Origin: Hymenopellis radicata
Lineage: Eukaryota > Basidiomycota > Agaricomycetes > Agaricales > Physalacriaceae
Assembly: GCA_015501595.1 (NCBI GenBank)
Contig: JADNRX010000076.1
Location: 1 to 64,000, forward strand
Length of the DNA stretch: 64,000 nt
Direction of reading: 5' to 3'
Part shown: positions 24,512 to 34,466 of the stretch, one piece after another
Position numbering within the stretch: position 1 is the first letter of the stretch
Layout: each line of letters opens with the position of its first letter
Translations under genes and position numbers: made by a program
The notes under the pieces: generated by a model
The model's input: the letters and a program-made list of their open reading frames with translations, nothing else
Told to the model about the DNA's origin: nothing
The model's database searches: none

Positions 24512-25772
24512 ATGGTGTCTTTCCAGTAAGCAAGCTCATCCTAACTCTCAGAATTGTCGACTAAAGAATCCTTGCAGCTGTAACGGTCAGCCTCACCAAT
24601 TCATTATCTCCAACTCGGTCTTATACATAAACTGATCGTCCAGGCTGCGATGATGTAGTAACAAAGCCCAAACTGAATGCCCACTGGAGCCGCTGCCACG
24701 CCGACGTCGACTGTCTCGACTGCAGCCAGACCTTCAGCAACCCCGGCCAGTTCAAGGCGCACACCACATGCATCAGCGAAGCGGAAAAGTACGAAAAGAG
24801 CGTTTACAAGGGACCCAAGACGGTTCGTTCCCATATGCTCTACTACTTGGGTCGTCATGCTCAAGTGAGTTAGGGCCCGAAGAACCACTACCCACAACAG
24901 TCCCCGAGCGTTCCGCCGCCTGCGGGAGGTGGGTTTCGTGGACGTGGGCGCGGCGGATATAATAGCTGGGGCGGACGCTCGCAGGCATCGGCAAGCGGTG
25001 CTAATGATACGCCGCTCGGTACGCCGAAAGGATCCCCTCCGCCGCCTCCTGCTCCTGCAATGGCGCCACCGGCCACCCCAACACCTTCTTTAAAACGAAA
25101 GGCTGATGAGATGGATGTAGACCCGGTGAGTGTCTGTCTACGCCGTACAGTGTATGAAATCAAGCTGACGACGTCTAGGTATCAAAACACTCCAAACCCG
25201 CCGTGGAGGAGAAGAAAGAGAAGAAGGAAAAGAAAGAGAAAAAGGACAAGTCAGAGAAAAAGGAGAAGAAAGAGAAGACAAAAGCAACAGACGAATCTTT
25301 GGTCGCGTCTACAGAAGGATCGAGCGATAAAAAGAAAAAGAAGGAGAAAAAGTCCAAGGTAACGAATGGAGCGGGAGACGCGTTGGTATCGGTGACCGAA
25401 GAGAATTCCGAGAAGGCGGCGAGGAAGGAGAAAAAGGCCAAGGCCGGCGACGCGTCTGACGAGCCGAAAGAGAAGAAGAAAAAGAAATCAAAAGACAAAG
25501 AGGAGAAGAAAGAGAAGGAGCACAAAACGTCGAAGAAACACGACTCGGAAAAGGCCGTGGAAGCTGCCATGGACGTCGACCCCACGCCAGAGGTATCTGG
25601 ATCGAGAAAACGGAAACGCGAAGCGTCGGATGTCGATGGTGTAGTGGTGAGCGAACCGCCAACAAAGGAGAAGAAGCACAAGGAGAAAAAGTCTGGCGAC
25701 AAGAAGGAGAAGAAAAAGCATCGCAAGTCGACAGATTTGGATAGCACACCTCTCATCGCCGTCGCAGCATGA
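24512..25772 (+). CDS. LYAR-type C2HC zinc-finger nucleolar protein
   Basis: Five exons: 24512-24525 (14 nt), 24578-24585 (8 nt), 24644-24822, 24874-25125 and 25179-25772; phases close to give 348 residues. Joining them yields MVSFHCNGCDDVVTKPKLNA, then HWSRCHADVDCLDC and FSNPGQFKAHTTCISEAEKY, which is the paired LYAR zinc finger with all Cys and His ligands. The start is set by this: no other reading restores CNGC. After a Gly/Arg-rich stretch (GGFRGRGRGGYNSWGG) comes a very long Lys/Glu-rich tail, usual for the family. LYAR proteins are nucleolar and act in rRNA processing and growth control. The role here is by homology. Confidence 0.85.
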
Positions 25773-25922
25773 ATACTCTTGCTCCCCACCCACATCTTAC
25801 CATCTATCTCGATTTATGAGGGGAATAGTAGTGTTATAGATTGACCATCCGTAATGTACATCGTGCAGTAAGATACATGTGAAGGTTTTACAGAACTAAA
25901 CGACGACGCCCATAACAATAAA

Positions 25923-27869
25923 TTATCTCGCAGAACTTCGCGTCTTGGTCTTGGATCCTGAAGGCGGGAGCTCAACAGCTCTTTGGCAAACAGGACAGCG
26001 CCCGGATACATCCGTCAACCAAGGGTCTAAACACGTTCTCTGCACGAATATTAGGTTACACAGAACGCAGAAATGCCAAAGTATACGCACATGGAACACA
26101 TGCCCACACTCCAGCAGCCTGAGTGGTTGCGGGCCCTCCCCGCGTCCTCAAGCCTCAACTTCTTCTGCCGCTCTTCCTCTGTAACATCCCCAGAGGTCCC
26201 TTGCACTTTCACAGCCTCTGGTGTCTCTTCCTCTGCCTTCTGCTTGCTCCCACCAGCCTTATTCGGCTCTTCAAAGTCCATAAGACAAATCGCACAGGCA
26301 GCCCGGTTTCCCTCCAAGACTACAAACGGATAGCCTTCATCCTCCCAATGCTCTTCCCACGTATGAGGTTCTCCGCTCTTCTCTGGAGCCTTTCCACCTT
26401 CAGTGGGATCCTTGGATTTGGGAGAAGACGGCGCGGCCTTGCGCTTCTTGAACCAACGGAAGCGATTTTTTGGCGGTACATTCGACAAAGTCGGGCTTTT
26501 GGGAGGATATTTGTATATCGCCTCTGGGATTTTGATGGGACTCGCTGGGTAAGCAGATGGATCTGGAGGAGGAGGGATATACATAACCAAAGGTATACGT
26601 TCAACCACAGCCTTTGACAGCTTTCCGATCTCAGGCTTGATCATGCCAGGGTTTTGCAGTGGATGACGGCCAAGACACATGAGGAAGATGTTCCAGAATA
26701 GCTGTGCAAGATGTCAATGACGGGATGCGGTGAGCGAGAGATGGAAGCGTACGAAAAGAATGGGTGCAACGATGAAGACCACAACGGTAAGAATCACCAC
26801 TTCGAGCACCATGAGGTACGTTATGCATAGTATGCCAAAGACGAGCCACCAGAGATGGGGCGACGATAAGCGGCAGGTATTGATGGAAGTATAGACAAGG
26901 ACATGGGCAGTCAAAAACCAGCTGAAGCTGAATAGTGACGATGTCAATGTAAGTCTAGATAGCTGAATCAGTAATGATACAGCTTTGGCGGATTGCTATA
27001 TGCACCTTTTATACAAATTGGTATAAGGTAAGGGAGGAAGATTGGAATTGCTGTTGCCTGCTTGCGTGGTGCCGGCTTGAGATGGGGAGTTCGGCGGGGA
27101 CGCAGCATTCCCAGATTCAGCATCTGTCGCGTTCGGACTGGAGACAATTAGCATCTGGCGTTCTTGGGGTACAATTGTACGCACCGGGCGCGTTCCCGCT
27201 TCCATCGCCAAAAGTACAATGTACATGATAAGCAGATACGCACCAGCCAAAGACACGACCATACGCCCAGAGGCCGAGAACACGCCTCCCATTCATTCAG
27301 GCCGGGCCGTGTTTTGCTCTGCAGATGCGATGAGAGCGCAAGCATCACGATGATGACGATAGCCTGTACAACGTAAGGCGGGCTCACTTACGGAAGAACG
27401 GACTGACCTGCGCCATAGCCCATGCAAAGTTCCACGCTAGCGATGCATTCGCTCGGCGGACAGCCGAGGCATTTCTACCGACACCAAGGAATGCCAGAGT
27501 TCTTGCATACAGCGATCGAGGAGGCGTATTGCGTCGCTGCGGGGAAGGAGGCGGTGGTGGTGGTGGAGGCGGCGGCGTCAATGGAGTGCTCGGTGCAGTC
27601 GCTGCTCGCCGGGCGGCTCGTATAGGCACTGCTGGGACACGAGCTGAAGGCTGCTGCTGCTGGTGAGACTGTGGTTCCGATGAAGCCATAGCAGCTGTAG
27701 GCTGTTGAACCAGTGAATGAGAGCTATCCACAGCACTGCCTGGCACGATATTGGTATCCTCGACCTCGTCTTTCTTAAGAGACTCTGCCCGGATGGCACT
27801 GGACGAGCCAGGCTCAGGCAGATCGCCCGCGGACTTGCTCTTTCTGAGAGCACCTGCATCTGCACTCAT
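25923..27869 (-). CDS. Multi-pass membrane RING-H2 ubiquitin ligase
   Basis: Starts MSADAGALRKSKSAGDLPEP at 27869. The N-terminal 150 residues are low complexity with long Gln and Pro runs, predicted cytosolic. Three or four hydrophobic segments follow (27,390-26,700; for example AIVIIVMLALSSHLQ and YLMVLEVVILTVVVFIVAP). After a Pro-rich linker the RING-H2 domain reads CAICLMDFEE, LLECGHVFH and CLDPWLTDVSGRCPVC, spanning an intron directly after the first ligand His-Val-Phe-His motif. The stop is at 25923. This is an integral-membrane E3 ligase of unknown substrate, probably on ER or endosomal membranes. It is convergent with LYAR, 150 bp apart. Confidence 0.8.
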
Positions 27870-28354
27870 GGTGGTTAAAGCTGTAGGAAATAAGAAACCG
27901 GCAATCGGCTAGAAATAGGGATTTATACCAATATATTAGCGCCACGGACCCAAGACGAGGTTGGATTGGCGCCCAAACGCTGTGGAGAGCGTGGAAGACT
28001 GACGTTTGGTGCCGTGCTCCTTTTCGGTCCGATATTCCGATTCTTTGATCGCGTCGATAAGTTTGTCCTCATTTCACATAGCTCACAATCATCCACAAGA
28101 GTCCCAAGGCTTATCCGACTATCATAGAAGAAGATGAGCACGTCCCAAAGTATTGCGCATTTTCCGCCAGATTATCTGCCTTTACGAGGATAAAGATCTT
28201 CATTCTTAAATCGCCACCTCGGACAAACTATAGGTTCATGTGTGATGATGAAGTCTAGTAATGCTCGTAATATGGTAGGGTATGCCAATCGTGTGGTAGG
28301 GTATGATAGAAATGCAGATGGTAGTAGGAGTCCCAGCGATGCTAATACAGAAAT
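27870..28354. other. Intergenic with a short direct repeat
   Basis: This is the promoter side of the RING gene. The 12-mer TGGTAGGGTATG occurs twice, at 28273-28284 and 28294-28305, 21 bp apart. No conserved ORF is present; the ORF on minus from 28141 overlaps the promoter and matches nothing I know. Confidence 0.4.
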
Positions 28355-28720
28355 CCTCTAATCTTCGTTCGACTTGATATCCTCCTCTTGTACCACTGGA
28401 AGGTTGGGAGGGATATTATGGACACAGCGGACCATGCGATAAGAATTCCAAAGTGAAGACCGACTGTAATAAACCATTAGGACAATAGGAGATGAAACTT
28501 GCTAAGGGCACTCACAATTCGTTCTTGGTACCGAAGAGGATGGTGCGTACGGCGCCAGAGACGTTGTAGAACGGCATGGCGTACCCGTAGCGGTAGATGT
28601 GAGGGAGTACCTCAATGGGCTCGAAGCACACTGCGACGTTGGCTATGGTTGTCTGTTAGAACCAAGTACTGAAGAGGGGCGCCGGGAAGATACTCACAGA
28701 TTGATAAAACCTTTATGTAG
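28355..28720 (-). pseudogene. Truncated C-terminal relic of a DUF3533 / SNG1-type membrane protein
   Basis: Reading minus, a segment near 28,650-28,510 gives FEPIEVLPHIYRYGYAMPFY and NVSGAVRTILFGTKNEL, the conserved end of DUF3533 (SNG1, nitrosoguanidine resistance) proteins. After a GTGAGT intron the last exon reads GLHFGILIAWSAVSIISLP and FQWYKRRISS, also of this family, but one base out of phase with the splice site. The roughly 350 residues that should precede this part, including most membrane helices, are missing: the microcephalin-like gene ends at 28855. It is therefore a decayed 3' fragment. Confidence 0.65.
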
Positions 28721-28854
28721 ACGAGTATGTCGGGTGGTGCCCGAGAGTCTCGACACCCGACTGAGTGATGTGTATGAAGACAGTCGTTCCTACCACTGCT
28801 AACCGGAGACTCCGAGGTTGTGAACACATCGTGATATTCTACATTGACGACTAA

Positions 28855-31501
28855 TCATACAGCCTGGACGATAATAAAGAAACAACAAAACATAACAGCA
28901 GAAATCGACAACAACCTAAAGGAAAGTAACATAAAGATACACGGTGTCCCCGAACTCTCTGTGGCCGCTCTCTCGGCTCTCTCAACAACGCCGCCGAGCC
29001 ATCTCGAGGGCTGCGACGACGAATCCATAGCTGCACGGGCGTTAGATGGGTCCCCGATGTGAATGAAGCAGATCGACTCACAAGTCTCGCACGACTCGTC
29101 AGCTCCGTCAGAATGGCCCAAACGGGAAGATCGCACCCTGATCTTAATGGACGTCAATGAAGAGTAAGAAACAAAACTGGGCCGAAGTACCTTGGGATCG
29201 ACGCCACTAGGGAATAAGTCAGATATGTCGAGGAGGTGCTCGTCCTCAGCGACGTGTTCCTTCTTGTCGACACATTCCATAAGCCAAGAGATGCGCACCA
29301 CAAGCGGCTTCGTCTCAGCGGCTCTATACAAATGTAAGCATCTGTGGAGAAACCCTAGTAGACAGCCGTCGACTCACTTCCACTTGGATACGGTGTTGAA
29401 GGAACCGTTTCTAAAAACGATGTGGGTGCAAGTCTTGGTCAACTTCTTTAGAACCTGGTGATGGCTCAACATCAACGCAATTAAAGAATCAGCAATCAAC
29501 GAACCTTTGCACCAAGTGTTTCCAAGAATTCCACAAATGCTTCTCCAGAATCCCGGGACGTATGTGCATCACGCACATCAACAAACGCCCTCACGTGAGA
29601 CAGAACAGTCAATCCACCCTTCCGCTTCTTGCTCGCACCATGGTAGTTCTTGTCGTCAATGAAATCGCCATCATCCACATCTTCATCATCGCCGGGGATC
29701 TCCTCAGCATCACCTTCCGCGGGCCGCAACGTCGCCAGAGCGCTATGTGGGCGAGTATATGGTTCCAAATTCGGCACTGGCGCAGAGGACGGTATGGTGC
29801 TGCTCGCGCTGCGCAGTCCTGTCCGCGGAGGTGTAGCTGGCGTAGCCATCGCTTGCGCAGCTTGTCGCAGATTATCGAATGCTTCAGCCGTAGACACCCT
29901 CATCATCGGCTCCTCCTCTACTGGTAAAGCTTCTTTCCTGTTAAGGGTGTTATCCAATATCTCTTTCAGGTCGTCATCCTTCGTCCTCGCCCTTAGTAAC
30001 ACCAGCCTCGCCCTATTGTCGCTCTCAAATGAGTCGTCCTCGGTGAGGTCAATAACCTCGGTATCACCTCTAACGGGACTACCAGGTACAGCCGCTAGAG
30101 GCGTCTTCTGACTCGCCTTGCATGTTGCCTTGTTCGGAAATACTGGGCTTGCCACGGCCGGTCAGCATACGCTTCCAAACATGGTTCGCATCATTCGAAC
30201 GCGCAGAGCTAGGTCCCGCCTTGTTGCAAAGGACTGACTCGTGTGTGACGGAACGCTGCAACGCGGGTACCGAGCGGGGAACTCCAGGAGGACGCAGGAC
30301 AACGGGTTTATGAGATATCATTGAGCTGTTGAGCTCGTCGGCCTTCCTGTAGTATTGGTTAAGCAGTGAATTAGCTTCCGTTTGGGATGCGTAAGTGTCT
30401 GCAAACAGGACATCGTCAGCAACCTTATCGAAGACCAAAAAGAGAAGGACACATACTCGCAGGCCGTGTAGCAAGTGTGGTAGATCTGGCCAACTTGAAA
30501 GGAGATCCGAAGGAAGCCTTAACGGGCGATCTCATTGCTCCAGGTGTTTTCGCCAGACTCGATTGGGTAGCTTTCGCGAAAGAGGGAAGCTTCGCAGGAG
30601 TCTGGGGAGCTCGAAGAGTCGAAGTCGACGCGACTGGGGCATCGCCAGATTCTCCTGAATCTGAAAGCGGCGACAACTCTTCTCCCAAATCAGCCTTCTT
30701 CGGGAAAGCCTGCACAGCCGAAATGAGAGCTTTCCGGGCCATTGTGCTTCTAGGTGCTATTGAACAAGAAGTGAGAAATCGTACCAACGCAGAAGAGATG
30801 GCTTCAATTACCTTGACCAGCCTTCTCTGCTTGTTGTTCTTTCTTTTTCAAAGAACCCCGGCTGACGGGAGGAATTGCAAGTTTCTTCCTGGATGCACCG
30901 GCTTTGAAAGATTTTTTGGAGTCCGACACTGGTTTCCCTTCAACAGGAAGACGCGGAGGACTAACAGCAGGTTCTTGGATTGTGGGGAGGGGTATGCGTT
31001 TGTAGGCGAACACAGGTAACGGTCGGTCGGGTGCACGCGACCACTGTCGTTTGCGTGGTGGATTTCGGAGGTCGAGCATAGGAAAGGCTGGAACAGACTG
31101 AGCTGTGCTGTGCTTGTCCGGAGATGGAGTTCCTTGGAGCAAAGCCTCCGTGGCGAGCCTAGCGTCCGGGCTCGACTTGAGCAGAAACCGCACTGTATTC
31201 TCATGATCGGCTTCGATATCGCCGCCCTCTGTTCTCAACCGTTTGGCAGCAGGAAAGTCAGAGCTGCTAGCAGCGCGCGCATACTCGTTGGCGAGCAACG
31301 GCGATGCAGCACGCTTCTTGCTAGGCGACGGGCTTAGCAGGAGCTCATCATGGATTCCGTTGCGTCGGGCATTGTGCTCGACGGGGCCTCCGCCTGCAGG
31401 CGAGTGCGCGCGTCCTTCATGGGAGACCGGTCCAAGTGTAGATCGAATTCGGGTAACGTGAGCTGGGAGCGTGTCCGCTTGTCTGGAAAGATGGCGGCCA
31501 T
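28855..31501 (-). CDS. Microcephalin-like BRCT protein
   Basis: The ATG at 31501 (MAAIFPDKRTRSQLTLPEFD) opens a disordered, Ser/Pro/Arg-rich protein with many SP/TP sites and nuclear-localisation clusters. The C-terminal third, from about 29,650, carries a BRCT domain: TVLSHVRAFVDVRDAHTSRD, LKKLTKTCTHIVFRNGSF and RISWLMECVDKKEHVAEDEH, ending LLDISDLFPSGVDPK. BRCT domains bind phosphopeptides in DNA-damage and chromosome-condensation pathways; similarity to microcephalin is confined to this part. The first ATG frame and the following IHDELLLSPSPSKK frame do not meet; one missing C in the run at plus 31383-31386 would join them. The C-terminal tail is unlike the family and its stop at 28855 is uncertain. 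Confidence 0.75.
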
Positions 31502-31552
31502 CGATAATCAACTAGCGTATTGCGAAAGGAGTAGGGAAGTAGTGTGGGTGAC

Positions 31553-32700
31553 CTAGTCGCGTCTGTCGGTGTTTTGTACTAGAAAGCAGTGTGACGAGTC
31601 ACGCGCTGTAAACAATGGGTTGGAAACAATGGAATGACATTCATCCATCCATTTAACATCCGCAAAAGGCAACCTGGTCCACCTGGAAATGTTTTCCTCC
31701 TGGTTCAGCACAGGCTGCCATCGATCCTTGCCTAGATTTATCCCGAAATGTTCGCCCACAGTGACGCGTGGAATAAAGTGACCCTCGGTGTCCAAACCAA
31801 GTGCGAGTCGAAAGACGGCCAAGTCATCCACCCACTTGACCCCAGATATCCGTAGCTGCGTTCGCAATGGAGCTCGCGTTGCTCCACGTGTGCTCGATGT
31901 AAAAACCCTTCGATCCCTGGACCACGAAGTAGGGCTTATGCGCTGAGCCAAGTTCGGTGAAATTTAGCGATGTCGAGTGTCATCCCCTCAGTCCCCGGGG
32001 GTGTTCTCTAAATCTGAGTAGAGATGTAAGCATTTGGAAGGCGAGTAGAGAGTAAGAAGTGAAATAGAATGTAGGGATGTAGACAAAGATAGTAAGAAGA
32101 GTAGGGTGTAAGGGTAGGATGTAGGGATGTAGGAAAGTAGGGAAGGTAGAGAGTGTAAGGGTACTGAAGCGAGACTTACAATGTGCGCCACCTCCGTCGC
32201 GAAGCCAAAGCGAGTAGGGAATTTCTTGATGTCAATGTAGTCATTGGTAGAAGGGTGGTCCTCGTCGCTCTTGAACAAGTTTATTACGACCGGCGGGAGA
32301 CCCGATCCTGCTCGTTCACCGACCTAGGCCAGCATTGAAATGGACCAAGAATCGCCTCCACCTCGGCAGGCGTGTACGGGGCCGACATGCGAAACCGGCC
32401 TCCTTCAGGTAAGAATCGATAAAAGCAGTTTGCGAGGTCTTCAAGACGACTGTTTCTGTAAGAGGAGGAAAATCGCCCATTGGGAAGCCGTTGCGAATTT
32501 TGTCAACAAGATCAGGTAAGGTTCGGTCTGCAAGCATGGATTCGAAAGCGTCTGCGTCGTAAGGAATGACCATGCTATTGAGAATTTCTGGGGCGACGGA
32601 GACAAAACCAGGGAGAGGATCAGGTGGGGCGGGTCCTCCAAGAGAAGGCGTGATGGTCGGCGTTCCTGCTGAATGAGCAGACAGGGGGTGCATTTCCTGA
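31553..32700 (-). mobile_element. Decayed reverse transcriptase fragment (retroelement relic)
   Basis: Reading minus, three pieces in different frames follow the order of the reverse-transcriptase polyprotein common in Agaricomycete retroelements. They are VIPYDADAFESML with KIRNGFPMGDFPPLTETVV; AGRFRMSAPYTPAEVEAI with LGPFQC; and YIDIKKFPTRFGFATEVAHI. A further piece carries a YxDD-like motif as GVKWVDDLAVFR. Stops and frameshifts separate them, and much of the middle is missing, replaced by purine-rich tandem-like DNA at 31,990-32,170. No LTR, target-site duplication or integrase is seen. The element class is not settled from this piece alone; tyrosine-recombinase (DIRS-like) elements of mushrooms have related sequences. 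Confidence 0.7.
31990..32170 (+). repeat. Purine-rich imperfect repeats
   Basis: The unit GTAGGGATGTAG and close variants (GTAGGGTGTAAGGGTAGG, GAGAGTAAGAAG) recur several times. The plus strand is almost free of C here. The block sits within the reverse transcriptase relic and replaces part of its coding sequence. Confidence 0.6.
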
Positions 32701-32861
32701 TGGTTGCAGCGACAATATTATGTGTATAAAGCGCATGTAGGCGTCCTCCGTGTCAAGCTTTTCAGATGTTTTTTTTCGCATTTAGTAGTAATAGTACACC
32801 TGATAGACGCTGTACCAACATGAGAACAATTCAGAGATAAAAAAGTCAACACTTACCCAAC

Positions 32862-33326
32862 TCAACTGACGCGACAAACCACCTCTCCGCCGAGCTTCAA
32901 CTGCATCGCCTCCCTCGCTTCTACCCATTCATTCTCCTTGTTCTTTGTCCTAACCACGGCTATTTCACCCATTCCCAAAGGCGCGACTGTCTTTGTCCGT
33001 CGCCCGGAACAGATGAGGCGTAGTTCTCCAAGCTCCATATGCACTTTTTTACTTGGTTTGCTGATGAGAGACATTTGGTTGAGTACCGGCAGGTCATCGC
33101 GGTACTTCAGGTCGACCCATATCCGCCGTTGCGCCTCTGGTGCAGCTGCAAAGTGTTCGGCTGAGGGCGCTGCGACAGACCCTCGGGTGATGTTGGATAT
33201 AAAGCCGTGGCGGAGTAAAATTGAGAGAATTCCGAGATTCTGGGTGGTATGCTCGACAGCTAGCCGCTGGTGACGCGCTCGGAACGCATTTTGCAGACGT
33301 GCGCAGAGGTCGAATGGGAGTGGCAT
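32862..33326 (-). CDS. MRPS8: Mitochondrial ribosomal protein uS8m
   Basis: Single exon, 154 residues, starting MPLPFDLCARLQNAFRARHQ at 33326 and ending EVVCRVS at 32862. It matches bacterial S8 throughout: the N-terminal helix, LGILSILLRHGFISNI, the central RIWVDLKYRDDLPVLNQ strand and the C-terminal EVVCRV. uS8 binds helices of the small-subunit rRNA and is needed early in assembly of the mitochondrial 28S-type subunit. Length fits a complete protein. It shares a 107 bp divergent promoter with RPC25. Confidence 0.88.
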   Translation of the reverse strand: MPLPFDLCARLQNAFRARHQRLAVEHTTQNLGILSILLRHGFISNITRGSVAAPSAEHFAAAPEAQRRIWVDLKYRDDLPVLNQMSLISKPSKKVHMELGELRLICSGRRTKTVAPLGMGEIAVVRTKNKENEWVEAREAMQLKLGGEVVCRVS

Positions 33327-33433
33327 GGAGGTATCTTCTGGGTTCTCGATTTTCCAAGATTTCCTGTGGGTTGTTCGGGCCGGATGACTGTAAGACGCGT
33401 GTAAACAAAAACGTAAGCAAGCAAGGTTTGTGA
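33327..33433. promoter_or_regulatory. Compact divergent promoter, uS8m / RPC25
   Basis: 107 bp separate the start codons of mitochondrial uS8 and RPC25. Both products serve the translation machinery, one as an organelle ribosome protein and one in tRNA/5S transcription. No TATA box is visible. Confidence 0.6.
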
Positions 33434-34321
33434 ATGTTCAATCTTGCGATTCTCAAGGTGCGCGTCTTTCCGGCAATTTCCACATTTTAACTGATTTATT
33501 CTGCTGCTAGGACACGGTCGGCGTCCATCCATCCAACTTTGGTGTTCCCCCCGAAACAGCTATCATCTCAGAGCTTAACAAAAAATATGCAAACCGCGTC
33601 TTGCATGATGTCGGCCTCTGTATGTGTGTCTTCGACATAACACAAGCCGGGGAGGGAAAAGTACGCTATGGAGATGGCTTTCTCTATTACAAAGGTCTGC
33701 ACGCATCTATCAACTCGGCGATCCCGACTCATTTTCAGTCGACAGTCATATTCCGAATGGTCACCTTCAGACCATTCACCTCCGAAGTCATACTCGCCAA
33801 AGTCAAATCCTCAGACGCAGAATCCATCCGATGCAAGTCCCACATCGCGTCTCAACCCATCCATCCCAATTGCTAACGAAACCCTTCACACATAGTATCC
33901 ATAGGCTTTTTCGACGACATCTACGTTCCAGCCATATACCTCCCCCAACCATCCGCCTTTGACTCCAACGAACGCGCCTTTTTCTGGGTCGCCAATGCCG
34001 AAACTGAGCTGGCTTCGTCCACGGAGCTTCTCGACACGGACCTCACGTCTCGGATGTACGTCGACACTGGGGAAGTCGTTCGCGTGCGCGTGGAAACCGA
34101 CGAATTCCACGACGACGAGCCGGGCCGCCACAAATGACGGAAGGCATTCGAGTGAAACAAGAACCCAGGAGGGCGCCTTATCAAATCATTGTGAGTATTC
34201 TCAATATGCGTGATTTTGGTCTCGCTGAAGCGTCCAGTGTTCGATGGCTGAATCAGGACTTGGAAACGTTTCTTGGTGGAATAGCGGTGACGGAGAAGAT
34301 GCCGCGATGGAGGAAGGTTGA
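33434..34321 (+). CDS. RPC25: RNA polymerase III subunit RPC25 (RPB7-like)
   Basis: Five exons: 33434-33457, 33511-33694, 33746-33832, 33896-34190 and 34238-34321. Joined, they read MFNLAILKDTVGVHPSNFG, YKVIFRMVTFRPF, LSIGFFDDIYVPA and RRAPYQIICSMAESGLGNVS. These are the RPB7-type tip domain and the OB fold of RPC25. Together with RPC17 it forms the Pol III stalk that contacts TFIIIB at tRNA and 5S genes. The third intron starts GC rather than GT (GCAAGT) but has a good CTAAC branch point and AG end. In exon 4 the frame breaks at a G3 run (34122-34124) where one added G would restore GPPQMTEGIRV. Confidence 0.85.
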
Positions 34322-34466
34322 CAGAGATAGTCATAGAAATTTGTATGTTGTACTATCACTTGTGTATTTCTATCGTCTCGATATCTTTCGCGGGATCCCT
34401 CAAAATGCATATGATACAAAGCTATGATACAAGACGCATATACATACAGTCCAATATTATTGTAGT

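Noticed and set aside
25175..25795. Minus-strand Phe/Ser-rich ORF of 206 codons
   Set aside because: It is the reverse of the Lys/Glu-rich tail of the LYAR protein and has the expected compositional mirror.
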